This document shows positions 10,213 to 20,813 of a DNA stretch of 24,650 nucleotides, in pieces. Origin of the DNA: Echinococcus granulosus (Eukaryota; Platyhelminthes; Cestoda; Cyclophyllidea; Taeniidae); contig NW_020170472.1 of the NCBI RefSeq assembly GCF_000524195.1, positions 203,238 to 227,887 of the forward strand, given 5' to 3'. The translations under genes and the position numbers were made by a program. Below the pieces are notes generated by a model. That model made no database searches. It saw only the letters and a list, made by a program, of their open reading frames with translations, and was not told the origin of the DNA. The first letter of the stretch is position 1. Each line of letters starts with the position of its first letter.

Positions 10213-11217
10213 GAAACATTCTCTCGGCCGGACTACAATTGGGCTCCTCCCTCACTGTTTGCTGAGAAAGTGCTCATTTTCTTTCGTTTAGGGCTTCACG
10301 AAAAGCTATTGTCCTACAGAATGATGAAGTATGAAGGTGATTTCACCTACACAACTCCGTTTTCCAATCCCTTCTGCTCTTGCGGTCCACCGCAAACACC
10401 TACTTTTCGAGCACCCACTAGTCGGGCCATGTCGAAAGAGAGCATTTTAACAAGGCAAAATTCTTTTGAACCGATGGTGGGATTGAACGACCCTTCATGC
10501 GGCATAGTCACAACGATGTGGAGCAGTGCACTGTTGTGAACGGGAACGGCTCTACGTTGTCCAAAGTGATGATGCTATCCTGCAATCGTTGTGCAAGCGA
10601 AATATCCCTGTCCTCACTCACTTATTCAGTCAAATAAATTTTCACTTCTCTTTCTACTGCGTAGCCCATATTCAGCATAGACCTGCTTCCAGTTTACTGT
10701 TAACCACCCAAAGACGGTTAACCAAAACAACCGGAAGCCGCTTGTACACTGTCCACTGTCTTATGGTCAAGCTTGAATGCATCTGTCGCACCATCCAATA
10801 CCGACACAGAGGTCGGGAAAAGGACAGCTGCACCGACTCATTTGCCTGCCGATTAGTCGGTTGAGAGGAAGAAAGAATTCAACCTTCTACAAGTAAAAAC
10901 CAAATTTGTACTGGACTACCGCATTTTTTGTCGAGTTAGACGCCTCGATCCTGACGAAAAACACCGCCATCCATCTCCAGGGTGGATATGCAATCGGAAT
11001 CTACCTCGAAAATATACTACATGCGAAATTCGCCTTCCAAGCGTTACACTATTTTTTAACAAATCATGCTTGTCGATCAAGGGATTCATCGTCAATTCAC
11101 AGGGTAAAAGCGGACACTGGTCTCCCACAAAACATTGGTATTTTTCGGACATCCCACTCCAAAATACACATCATGAAATTTCCTCATCTAGCCAATCCCA
11201 TTAGCCTAAAAATCTGA
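10213..11217 (+). other. possible decayed coding region, unrecognised
   Basis: After a TTTGCAG acceptor-like site, one frame stays open from 10214 to a TGA ending at 10539 (peptides DYNWAPPSLFAEK, RMMKYEGDFTYTTPFSNPFC and MSKESILTRQNSFEP). A second frame, overlapping its end, is open to 10864 and includes YVVQSDDAILQSLCKRN. A third is open at 10906-11217, where the minus strand is also open at 10916-11152. No domain is recognised. A single gene would need a frame change near 10520, so it is either decayed or a chance low-stop region. Confidence 0.2.
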
Positions 11218-11219
11218 AT

Positions 11220-12079
11220 CTGGAGGTGGAAGCTAAAGATAATTTAAGTAGTGTATTTATGTTACATTAACCGGGTTTTTTATCTTAAAACTAGGATTCA
11301 TGAATTCTTCCACAAAATATGTGCATTCGTCCTGGACTGAAAGCTTGGGTGATTAGAACACCAGATTAACCGCTGTGCCCTCTTCTCCGACTATGCTTAG
11401 CACCTGAACTGCGGAGTCGGTATTTAGTCCAATAAACCTTCTCGACTGCGGTGATGAATTCTCCTCTGAGACTATCTGGAAGGGAATGCCGCGTTATAAA
11501 CCCTTAATTAAAAATTAGAATGTTCTAGGTCTTGCAGTCACAATTTGTCATCACTAGTCTTCCTTTTAATGCCAAGTTCATATTATGGCATTTGCGTTTA
11601 ACTGCCAACCCTATGTGTGAGAACTTGTAACCTAACGTCTCGCGATCAGGTTAGTATGCGCCAGTTTTATTTGATGGATGGGTGAGGTGACAGATGACGT
11701 AGAGATAAGTGGTGAGAAAAATTAATAAGGTGAAGTGCAGGTTGGGGAATGGTACAACGGTGCATGCCATCCCTCATATTTCCTAGAATCGCATTATCTT
11801 CTAATTACTATATTTCCATCTGCATGCGATATAAGACCCATGTATCCGATCAGTGACTCTGGTCATTCAACAAATTAATTGGATCCGACAAGTCGCAACA
11901 ACATTTTACCGGTATGTCACTCCCCCAATTCGTAAATTGCGTCCTACCTTTGAACGATGAGTAGGTAATTCTGGCAATCTCTCTCAAAGTAGATGGATAT
12001 AGCGCCGAAGTGGGTGCATCCGTTAAGCATCGTTTGTTCATCTTTTGGAAGACTGTTAAACCAAGTAATTTTAGTGTTT
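11220..12079. other. intergenic DNA, nothing seen
   Basis: No convincing coding frame, RNA gene or repeat was recognised between the open region before it and the inverted-repeat element that follows. Confidence 0.4.
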
Positions 12080-12200
12080 ATATTATTTTAAGGTCCCTTT
12101 CAGAGAGGAGGCGGGGATACAAATTGAACCTCGTGACAGAATCGACTCCCTGCAAGCCTGCGAGCGGTTAGGGATCCCCACCCCCCAAAAACTCTGTACC
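12080..12200 (+). repeat. left arm of the terminal inverted repeat
   Basis: Pairs with 12831-12951 read on the other strand. Outside 12080 the two flanks stop matching; inside 12200, after the shared CTCTGTAC, they also diverge. Arm lengths are equal, which supports these limits. Confidence 0.8.
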
Positions 12201-12230
12201 AGCTTTCCCTATTCACTTCCTCCAATAGAT

Positions 12231-12770
12231 ATGTCAAAATCAAGCCAGTCTAGTTGCTCAAAGAGTACGATGAACAGGGAAGAGGAGACCTACGAGCCTC
12301 CTCCTACACTGGTGGCAGCGCCGGCAGACCCTTCCCCTTTCGAAGATGACATCAACTTCAAAGACTGGCTCAAAACTGCTAAATTTTGACCTTCATCTCT
12401 ATCCCCATCGCCAAAGAATACCCCTAACTCGCCGCACTCTCCCCCATGGTTTATTTTTGGCCGCAGTCGACGCCGACATCTCCCAAGGTACCAACATTGA
12501 CCAATGCTGCGATACATTGGCTCAACCCGTCATCGATGGGGAAGAACAAACCCTTGCCAGAGACTTCTTCCTTGCCTCCAAAAAGCTGACGAGGACGACG
12601 AAGAATTGGCCAAGAACCTTCAACTCCTGGCGCAATGCGCTTTCAGTGGCTGTCCTCCAAACATGGTCGCTAATTGCGTAACGGTCCAGTTCAGACATGG
12701 GGTCCGACCTCCCGCTTTGGTTGAGAGGCTATGCGACGCAAATACCAACTGGCTTGCTCAATTGGTCTAG
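12231..12770 (+). pseudogene. gag-like fragment of an LTR retrotransposon, frameshifted
   Basis: The first ATG at 12231 opens a frame with a proline- and acid-rich start leading to FEDDINFKDWLKTAKF and a TGA at 12387. The next frame carries GLFLAAVDADISQ and EEQTLARDFFLASKK to about 12590. The original frame then resumes with DDEELAKNLQLLAQCAF, GCPPNMVANCVTVQF and GVRPPALVERL, ending in TAG at 12768-12770. This order (WL block, ARDFF block, LAxxAFxGCP block) resembles Gag capsid proteins of Ty3/gypsy-type retrotransposons. Two compensating frame changes mean no intact protein is made. No zinc knuckle, protease or polymerase follows. Assignment to a named clade is not possible by eye. Confidence 0.65.
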
Positions 12771-12830
12771 CTGGCAACCATGAAGCTTCAAGAACTCCGG
12801 GCGACTCCGATCTGCCAGAGGTCTCAAAAC

Positions 12831-12951
12831 TAGTACAGAGTTTAGGAGGGTGAGGATCCCTAACCGCTCTCAGGCTTGCAGGACGTCGACTGTGTCACGA
12901 GGTCCAATTCATATCCCCGCCTCCTCTCTGAAAGGAACATTAAAACAATAT
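12831..12951 (-). repeat. right arm of the terminal inverted repeat
   Basis: Reverse complement of the left arm, with scattered substitutions and a one-base length difference in the C/A run next to CTCTGTAC. Confidence 0.8.
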
Positions 12952-13082
12952 GAGTATTACAGTGTCCCATATATTTTTTCTATTTGTGTATATTGTCAAC
13001 CTTGAGCTTAGTGGTTGTTTTTCGTGTATCCTCTGTCGGTATTGTGATTATTTCACTGATTACAATAGTACTACAATTTCAG

Positions 13083-13150
13083 CCACAAAAGCAAGGATCA
13101 ACATATGAACTAATCTAAAGTGTTGGAAATGGGAGTTGCAAGCATTGCAT
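13083..13150 (+). repeat. direct repeat, copy 1
   Basis: Matches 14581-14652 over about 70 bases with a few substitutions and small gaps. Both copies end in the identical run ATGGGAGTTGCAAGCATTGC. Similarity fades outside, perhaps extending some tens of bases to the left. Confidence 0.8.
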
Positions 13151-14306
13151 AGGTCACTGGCGTAGCACAGTGTGGTTCGAAGCGTGTGAATTGGTCAGGA
13201 AACTGTACCCAGAACAGTTCACATGGCTATTATCAATCAGATTTTACCCTTCACTCACAAGTGCTGCAGGATAGTGGTGTCGTGATTGTCCCCTCTCCAC
13301 GACTAACAAATGCTCCCGTCTTCCAGAGCTGCCATAACCGCAAATTGGTTGCTTCTTACGGCGTGAACGAAAAGACAGCGACCGAAGCTGGCAAAAACAT
13401 AGGGGCAGTACAAACAAATCAGTCAGTCAGTGGATACCCACTCCATATTTTATTTAGCATTAAAAAGAGGTGAAGAGTAATCTACAAGCATTCGTTCATC
13501 CGTCCGATCAGTCGTCGGTGCAAAACGTTATTTGAACTGAAATTGCACGTTGATGGTGGATGCAAACGCAGGGCGTGGAGTGGTTGGACATCCATCTGAG
13601 GCGAAGTCAACAGCACTCACGCCGAATGTTTAACCACGAGCAACAGAGTTAACACCTGACTAACTGGGAAGGAGGCACTTTAGTCGGTCGGTGGTTGTGA
13701 GGTGGTCGGTGTGGCTGTTGGTCTCCCTCTGTCCTATGTGGAAAGGAATTGGGACCAGCATCAGATTCTCACCTTCACTAGTCATTCCTACTGGTTATCG
13801 CTGTTTCTCCGAGTACTCTCTGTCAACATGGATGAGTCCATTCGACCGTCTATCTGCTGAAGCACATTCCTCAACACGTCCACTCGCCACCTCGAATTGG
13901 TCAAAGCGATTGTTTTGCTTCCACCTCAGGTTTTCCTAATATCTCGCAATTCTCATTTGTAATTAAACATGATCTAAGAAAGCAGTTAATATTGTCAAGG
14001 CAAGGATATGAATGGGCTGGAATGCGAAGTGGCTGAATGTGAGAAATGTCCACAACGTGATATTTCCCGCCTCTCGCCACTAAAGACAGTGAGGGATAAA
14101 ATTTCTAATTCCCCCAACTGTACTCACTTTCATTCATCAGCTACTGCTTCTCGTCTCCATGTATATTGAAAGGCAATCCGTGGCTTCTTCAACTTCATCA
14201 TCCTTTTTTCGGGTCAATCAGTTCGCCTGGGGGCAACTCAACGCTCAATGGGACAAACAATGCAGAGATAATCAAGCAGATAGCATCAAGAGCATGAGAG
14301 TTCAAA
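13151..14306. other. sequence between direct repeats, no gene recognised
   Basis: Open frames of 80-95 codons occur on the plus strand (13186-13473 and 13691-13939), but they show no motif or splice pattern. A short overlapping frame near 13170 (VWFEACELVRKLYPEQF) looks protein-like but covers only about 30 codons. Confidence 0.35.
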
Positions 14307-14350
14307 ATGAGTGACCACAGCTGTTTGGATCCTGTTTACAGTCTATCCAA
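14307..14350 (-). repeat. partial member of the dispersed repeat family (copy D)
   Basis: Shares GAGTGACCACAGCTGT with the copy at 21541, then a weaker match. On the minus strand both encode TAVVTHF. It marks the most distant recognisable member of the family found farther right. Confidence 0.5.
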
Positions 14351-14580
14351 ATTTGCCAGCAGTTAGGTCACGAATTCGTCCATGTGCGGACTATCAGTGC
14401 ATGGAATGTGATAATTCTCTCGTTCTATTCTTTCTCCTCCCCTTTCACAGGCGCGGTAAGTCTGGATGGGTGCGAGGTGGCAAGTCAGACATCACGTCGG
14501 TGGGCTAATGAACGAACCACGGAGATGTTGAATCACAAGCGATTTGGAGACGTGGATATCCCACTGATTCACCGTGGAAT

Positions 14581-14652
14581 CCACTACAAAAGCAGGGATC
14601 AACAATATGAACGGATTTAAAGTGTTCGGAATGGGAGTTGCAAGCATTGCAT
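14581..14652 (+). repeat. direct repeat, copy 2
   Basis: Second copy of the repeat at 13083-13150, about 1.5 kb away in the same orientation. It overlaps the end of an open frame (14384-14620) that follows a TTTCACAG acceptor-like site and is unrecognised. Confidence 0.8.
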
Positions 14653-15804
14653 TCATTCCATTAAACTGAAATTAGAGTTAGTTTACTGCACCATAAGCCA
14701 AAACGGGGCCAATGGTGATGCTTTACTGCCCACTGCTCGATTGTATTTTCCCTTCTCCTTGGCTTGTCCTTTGGTATGGTGACGTGATGTCGGACTCCAC
14801 CTCGTACACATCCAATCCTTCCGCGTATGTCAAGGGAAGAGATGGAAAAGTGAACAAATCCTGCCGTTGGTTCATTGCTAAATTTCGATGTGGTTGCGTT
14901 GATGTTGATTGGATTACTCGTTTGTGATGGTTCCACTTAGACCGCACGCTTGCCTTCTACAGTGCAGGGACACGAGCGCCTACCACCGACCCTTTGTCTC
15001 TCCTCCACAACACCTCACGTAGACAATTACATTCACATGTAAAGAAGTCTCTTCGAGTACCTTTTTACTATCCCCCATGTATGTCACTGTTACGTTGCAT
15101 CAAATGTGCAGTTCTGTTGTCAAGTAGGAGTTGTTATGTTTGGAAAAATGCTGCAGCAAATGGTATCTTTTCGTCCATATTTGTTTTCACCCCACTTAAA
15201 CAAGAATTTAGTATTACTTTCAATACGAGTTACTTTAATTACCGATGTCTTGCATAACCAAAAGTGCTCGTAGGTGTCAGGTATCCCACCGTCCAATCTG
15301 GTTTGAAAGCCTCAATTTTGCGTGTAGATCGCTGTAGAGTTGAATATGCGAGGAGTTGGAGTGACAATCAAGTCTGTGTTATTGTCTTCACCGGTCGGCA
15401 TGTGTGAGTCACAATAGGTGTCACTGACACGGTAGACTTGTAGGCCTCTGACTGCTCAATGTCGGTCAGTTTGAAATACGCTTCCTAGGATATTACACTT
15501 AGATAATGCAACACAGCATTTGAGTAGTGGGAGACGTATAAAATTCACAGACACGAAAGCAGCTTAACCCTTAGGGGTACAACCTGCTGTGAATTCAATA
15601 GAGGATCCTGGAAGGAGTCACGTCATTTATCAGACCAGCCGTGCTACAACATCACGGTCACACAACAAGTACTGTGTTCCCACATTAAAAAATCCTTTTT
15701 CAAGTCTGGTCAGATCTGGTAAAATTAATAGAGAAGCCGTTAATTAGCAGGACTTAAACATGCGCAAACATTTGATGATTTCTTCTACGTCTTAGATCAC
15801 CCCC

Positions 15805-15869
15805 AAAAAAAAAGCAGGGAAAAGGAAAGGAAAGAACAGAGGAAGTAAGGGCGAAGAATCAGAAGAAGG
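15805..15869 (+). repeat. purine-rich tract
   Basis: About 65 bases almost entirely A and G, starting with nine A and continuing in GGAAAGG-type words. It could be a polypurine tract of an old element, but no terminal repeat follows, so it is recorded only as low-complexity sequence. Confidence 0.6.
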
Positions 15870-16687
15870 CACATTCTCACATGACAATTTTGAGGATAGG
15901 AAGTGACAATAAATTCGTGTTTATAAGAAGGTAGTTCTTTGTGATCAATGGGATCTACAGATGGAACGGCGTATATTTAGGGAGGTCAATGGTGAAAATT
16001 AATCCTGTCTTCCTCCATTGGTTAACAATGGGCTTAAAAAACGACGTATGCTGTATCTACTTCCTCTCTGTTAAAGCGGAAGCACACCTAGTTATAAGGT
16101 TGTTATACTTTTATCCCCTACCTTATTGCTCTAGAAGTAGCAAGACGAGTTGGGAGTAATGCAGAGTCCCCTTTCACCCACCTCGTGGCAGTAATTATGT
16201 CAATGATGTTAATTGGCCAGGGTCAACACTTGAATGTAGTAGCTCAAGCGACCTGCACTGCACATTAGACATTTGGAGGGTGCATGCGTAGCCGAGGGTA
16301 GTCCACTTCCACGCATGCGAAAGAAATTTATGATCGTGCATTCTCCTGATCGCCCTGACATCTACTCGCCTGTGTCAAAGCGAAGGGGTATTGAATAAGA
16401 GAATGTTAGTAGCTCAAGATTAGAGACTACTGAGAATCACCAGACACCTCACTGGGGGTCGTGAATGCGCATTAGTTAGTGAATGAGACTACGAATAATT
16501 TGTTGACTTTATTTGACCTCAATCAGAGTGCAGAGTACGGAGGAACTTAACAGTACTATGTCAGCGGTGGCGTGTCCACTACTTGTCCGGGGTCTGAACT
16601 AATCATCACACTTGAGCTGCATAGCCCACTTCTTAGCCATTTGTACAATTTATCTCTCATTCAGTAGAACGGATAGTAGATCCTCGC

Positions 16688-16705
16688 TCATTCATTCATT
16701 CATTC
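16688..16705 (+). repeat. TCAT microsatellite
   Basis: About four and a half tandem TCAT units just left of the tandem duplication. A related CACTCACTCATTCACTCACT run near 19670-19690 lies just right of it. Confidence 0.7.
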
Positions 16706-16756
16706 TTTCGCGCAATTGGGAGGAAGGGTCATGGACGGGTCACAGCAGCTGTCAGT

Positions 16757-18050
16757 GCGTTGTGTCACCCCTTTATGTATTTGGGTTGTGTTCACAATCT
16801 GTCGTTCTTCACCTACAGTTGAGTCGCGCAATCGAGAAATGGGAAAGACAATCTCTTTCCGGTGACGATCACTAGTAATTACTATGAGATAGTTAATCCC
16901 ATGTAAGTTGAAGTAGTTTGCCCTGCCATGAAATGTCGCCTGTATTCACGCTATTGGAATACAATACTCAGGTTATTACTAGCAACTTCCCCCCCTATAC
17001 CAGTTTCCGCTTCGCTACCCATTCACCCATCTCGTGTCATGTGATGTAATAGCGAAATCCAAGAAAGCACAAGGTATGATAGCTCTACTTTTATTGTGGT
17101 CCCCTTCATAAGTAGAATTAACACTGCAGAAAAATTACGGGAATGTAAAAGTGGAAGGAGAATTGGTGGTGAGTGTCTAGGTCTATAAAAATTCGAACCT
17201 CCACTTGAGTTCAGAAAGAAATTATCGCAAGCGAGTGACTTGACTAAAATAGTCAAAAGTTATCAGAAATTGCACAGGCAAATTTATTTCAGAATCCGTT
17301 TGTTTGACTTTTTGCTTTTCAGTCATGCACGTAAGGTTTGAAGGAGTATGTGGCAAGTTGGCCATCACTTTGGCTGACAAATTAACGAACTGCGCAATGA
17401 AAGCATCACAGTTGTCAAGGTCAAGGATGTAGTATAGTAAAACAACTTTAAAGATTTGTTTAATCCATGAAAAGCAAGTGTTATTGCATTGCAATATATG
17501 CTTTTACAACTGTGCCTTACAGGATAGAGGAAATCACCAAGAAATCGAGTTGTTTGTAGGGGCGACTTTATCAGCAACAGGGTTTGTGGTGTACCCTGAA
17601 CGCGTGTAAACCTGTTCCCTCTTCCTACATTAGTAATCCTACAAAAATGGAATGTCCCACCTAATTTGTTTACTAGTTCCAAAAAAATAAAATGCCTAGC
17701 ATCTTGCAGCATGTCATATGTCCATCATACTTGTGTGCATCTTGCAGGTTTGACCTCAAGTAATGCTTTGGACAAATCATAGCAATATCGCATTTACAAT
17801 TTTTTACTTGTGTTTCTTCGCATATTTTATTTCTATTTACCCATTTGTCCAACCACGCTATAACCCTGTATCTACCCATCCAGACTGATAGCCTTTCTTC
17901 CAAATAACCAACCGAAGATCCGTCCAATAACCACATCGACGCATTCCCTACAACTACACCTCCACCAGCACCCACAATTTACACACTTCTCGAAGCAGAA
18001 GCATAAAATGGTGAACGAATTGCATTTATTACAAATGATGTCGATACCTT
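16757..18050 (-). repeat. tandem duplication, unit A
   Basis: Unit A matches unit B in the same order throughout. Shared landmarks include CAATACTCAGG, CAAGAAAGCACAAGGT, AGGTTTGAAGGAGTATG, AAAACAACTTTAAAG and GATAGAGGAAATCAC. Units abut with no spacer and the period is about 1.29 kb. Gaps are common, for example about 20 bases present only in A near 17400. Overall similarity is moderate (I estimate around 70 percent), so the duplication is old. Orientation is given as minus because the conserved reading frames are on that strand. Confidence 0.85.
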
Positions 18051-18141
18051 GCGTCACCCAATTATATTGTCGGATTGTGCTTACAATCTGTTGTTCCTTA
18101 CTCACAGTCAATTCATGAAACCCAGAAAATGGAATACGCAA
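17872..18141 (-). pseudogene. cysteine-rich reading frame across the A/B junction
   Basis: This 89-codon frame reads HELTVSKEQQIVSTIRQ, then CNKC, then CVNCGCWWRCSCREC. It spans the boundary of the two units: its first part belongs to the low end of B and its second to the high end of A. The second part has a gap-free counterpart in B (SVNCGGWWRYICRKC at about 19200-19270). The cysteine pattern suggests metal binding, but no named zinc-finger family fits. No start or splice site is certain. It is probably an exon remnant of a duplicated minus-strand gene. Confidence 0.35.
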
Positions 18142-19340
18142 TTCCTATCTGGTGCCCATAATCAGTACTTAATGTGAGTTATTGAATCCCGTGTAAGGTG
18201 AAGTAGTTTGCCCTACAATGAAATGAAATGTGAGGTTTCTTTGCACCTCCCTATATCTATTACCCTCCATCTAAGTCGCGTACCCAGCTGCTGACCGTCT
18301 TCACCGCTGTCTTGGAGATACAATACTCAGGTGGTTACTCGCGCTTTCCTTCTCTACACCAGTTTCCGTTTGACTACCCACCCACACCTCTGCTGTGATG
18401 TGGTGTTATAGCACTATTCAAGAAAGCACAAGGTGAGATAGCTCTGCCATTGTACTAAAATCCAGGGAAAGTGAAAGCAGAAGAGGAATCGGCGGTGGGC
18501 GTTGAGGTCCATCAGCATTCCAAAATGTCCTTCAGTTCAGAAAGGAATTATTTCAAAAGAGCAATTTCGGTAAAATCACCAGAATTCATCAAAAATTTTT
18601 CTGTCAACTTATTTGAAGGACTTATTTGTATGATTTTTTGTTTCTCAGTCATGCGCTAAAGGTTTGAAGGAGTATGAAGCGAGTTGGCCATCACTTCGGT
18701 TGACCAATTAATGAACTGCGTCAAGGTCAAGCGTGTGGCATAGTAAAACAACTTTAAAGGTTTGTTTAATTCATATTACATTACAGCGCATGTTTTCACA
18801 ACTGGGCTTATAGGATAGAGGAAATCACTAAGGAATCGAGTTTCATGTCGGGACGACGTCATCAGCACCCGAGGTTTGGTGTGTATATTCTGATCACCTA
18901 TAAACTTCTACCCTGTTCCTTCATTCGTAATGTCACTAAAATGGAATTTCCTATCTCATCAGTCCACTGAATGCAAAGGAACGAAGACAGAAAGTGAAAA
19001 GAATAATGTCAAACGTCTTACAAGCACATCTTACGTCCATCGTTTTTTGGTGCATATGGCATGTTTGGCCTCAAGTGATTCTTCAGACATTGCATTGCAT
19101 TTGCAGTTTTTTTATTTTTATTTCTTTGCATATTTGTTCCAATCTATCCACTTATTTATCTATCCAAACTTATCAACTATCTTCCAAACGTACGACAGAA
19201 GATCTGTCCAGTATCCACATCGGCGCATTTCCTGCAAATATACCTCCACCATCCCCCACAGTTTACGGACTCCTTGAAACAGAAGAGCGGGAAATGAAAA
19301 GTGGTGGTGTTATCATTCAAACGATGCAACTTGTGATCTG
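18051..19340 (-). repeat. tandem duplication, unit B
   Basis: Second unit, directly after A. It has an extra segment of about 60-70 bases near 18230-18300 absent from A, and lacks several short stretches of A. Its right end is set where alignment with the end of A (CCCACAATTTAC versus CCCACAGTTTAC and the following GAAGCAGAAG-like block) fades. Confidence 0.85.
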
Positions 19341-19452
19341 ACCTGCCCTCTGGCAGAGGATATGATCCTAACATCTTGCCATTGTTTCCTGCATAACTTC
19401 CTGGCAATCCCACCAATACTTTCCATCCCCAATTGATACAGTTATTTGCCAA
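19177..19452 (-). pseudogene. related cysteine-containing reading frame in unit B
   Basis: The 91-codon frame ends with VNCGGWWRYICRKCADVDTG, aligned without gaps to the equivalent of unit A; NCG, WWR and CRxC are shared. The first cysteine of the A version is serine here. Its upstream half (GWKVLVGLPGSYAGNNGKM) has no counterpart in A. No family recognised. Confidence 0.3.
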
Positions 19453-19675
19453 GACTTGATCTGTTGCAGAACTCTGCGTCTATGTACACCTCACCCTCTT
19501 GATTTGTCAGCATTCCGTGAGCGATTTTGAACTGTCCAATGATTGTAGAGAAGAGGTGCTTTAGGAGGTGTACCGAACCTTGGGTCTGTAGAATAGAGTG
19601 GATTTGCATTGCTTCACTAGTCTGCCGCACAGATGATGTGGAAACACCTCTTTGGAAATACCGGGCATTGCTCAC
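19442..19675 (-). other. possible exon, unrecognised
   Basis: A 77-codon minus-strand frame without a true ATG at its start (GTG). It contains AMQIHSILQTQGSVHLLKHL and IIGQFKIAHGMLTNQEGE. A GTGTAC donor could end it after GEGE-like GGGTGAG. It lies just upstream, on the minus strand, of the cysteine-containing frame of unit B, and might belong to the same ancestral gene. Confidence 0.25.
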
Positions 19676-19686
19676 TCATTCACTCA

Positions 19687-19792
19687 CTATGGCACCTTCT
19701 TAGCATTTTCCATAAATCTGTGTAATCGGCCATTCATGAAGTGTGGATTCTGGCCTACATGTGCACCACAAATCATGCAAGTGTATGTCACA
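19687..19792 (-). other. possible terminal exon with a CxxC motif
   Basis: After an ATGCAG acceptor, 34 codons read VTYTCMICGAHVGQNPHF then NGRLHRFMENAKKVP and a TAG at 19687-19689. CMIC followed by two histidine positions resembles a small zinc-binding motif, but spacing does not match a standard C2H2 finger. It could be the end of a minus-strand gene or chance. Confidence 0.25.
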
Positions 19793-19859
19793 CTGCATTT
19801 TCATCTCTTCCTTATGCAATACCCGTCAGTTCAGAACAGACGTCAATGACGAGGTGTGA

Positions 19860-20800
19860 TGACCATCAACGTGTTGGTAGTGCTATTCTTTACATTCACT
19901 CTACCCTCAATCGTTCTATACCTTCTCTTCTGCGCGTCAGTGGTATAATTTCTGCCATTGTACCCATCGCTTTGGCGCACATGTCATTCCTCCTCAAACT
20001 CTGGGCTCCTCGCAATACCTAGCGTGTGTTTACATGCGTCGAGGAAACAAAGACACACACACGACTTGCCAGCCCGAGAGATCCACCAAGCAATCGTAGC
20101 AACTACCTCACTGGGAGACCGTTTTAGCTGAGGTTAAAGGAGTGTAGTGTGGTGGAATTGCCCACACTGCACTTTTACCGAGATGAATGAGGCACCTCAC
20201 TTGGCATCAGACTTCAACCCGACACTTTTACATTTGCTCTCGAAGCTTGAATGCAGACAGGCTATATAAGGATCTTTAACCGTAAAAGCAAAATCGACCT
20301 CCACTTCAACAAAGACCTTAAATACTGTGAGGAGATCACAAGACACATCGCCTCAATTATTTGTGGCCATTGGAAACAGCAGGACAACTTGCAGTGTAAT
20401 GAAATTTTTACATAGCAAAGTAGACACTGAGTGCTCCCTGAAATCTAACACAACTCAGCTAAAGCAGGGAATCCTGTAAAGTGGGAAAAAAGCACAAATG
20501 TCTACAGATGAGTTTTATTACAGATGAGAATTTGCGAGGTACAAGTGTTACATGGTAGCCTTACAGCGGTGTCTTGTTTTTGAAGGCGTGGAAGGACGCG
20601 ATTTCGCGACTAACGAATTGATTACAAATTCAGCCATCACCGACATCCCTCGTGGTAGTACTAGGTTGCAGATTTGGGCAAATCACTGCAAACAAGCAAT
20701 TGTTCCATTACTGCTCAGTCCAGGGAATGCGTTAGTCCACCTTCATTCCCATAATCATTTCCACTTTGACTTTTCCAGAATAAAACATACATGTTGCATT
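19860..20800. other. no gene recognised
   Basis: One plus-strand open frame (20552-20857, 101 codons from an ATG) contains EGRDFATNELITNSAITDIP and is mildly protein-like, but it has no motif and overlaps the minus-strand exons at its end. A CA dinucleotide run lies near 20050. Nothing else is seen. Confidence 0.3.
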
Positions 20801-20813
20801 TGTCATGCTCACT

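Larger units (their letters stand above)
12080..12951 (+). mobile_element. inverted-repeat element enclosing a retrotransposon gag-like remnant
   Basis: Two arms of about 121 bases, 12080-12200 and 12831-12951, are reverse complements of each other with roughly 85-90 percent identity by eye. Shared blocks include CAGAGAGGAGGCGGGGATA, CCTGCAAGCCTG and GAGCGGTTAGGGATCC. Between them is a broken plus-strand frame resembling the Gag of LTR retrotransposons. No target-site duplication was found directly outside the arms and no reverse transcriptase or transposase is present, so the unit is non-autonomous. It may be a fold-back element, or two oppositely placed copies of a terminal repeat around captured gag sequence. 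The exact ends are uncertain by several bases. Confidence 0.75.
14660..16740. other. intergenic DNA, nothing recognised
   Basis: Short open frames on both strands at 14660-14950 overlap each other and show no motif. The remainder is AT-rich, with a purine-rich tract near 15.8 kb and a TCAT microsatellite at 16.7 kb. Confidence 0.4.

Noticed and set aside
15805..15869. Purine-rich tract as the polypurine tract of a retrotransposon
   Set aside because: No terminal repeat or pol sequence follows it.
13170..17200. tRNA B-box-like words (GGTTCGAAGC at 13172, ATTCGAACCTC at 17190)
   Set aside because: No matching acceptor, D or anticodon arms could be built around them.
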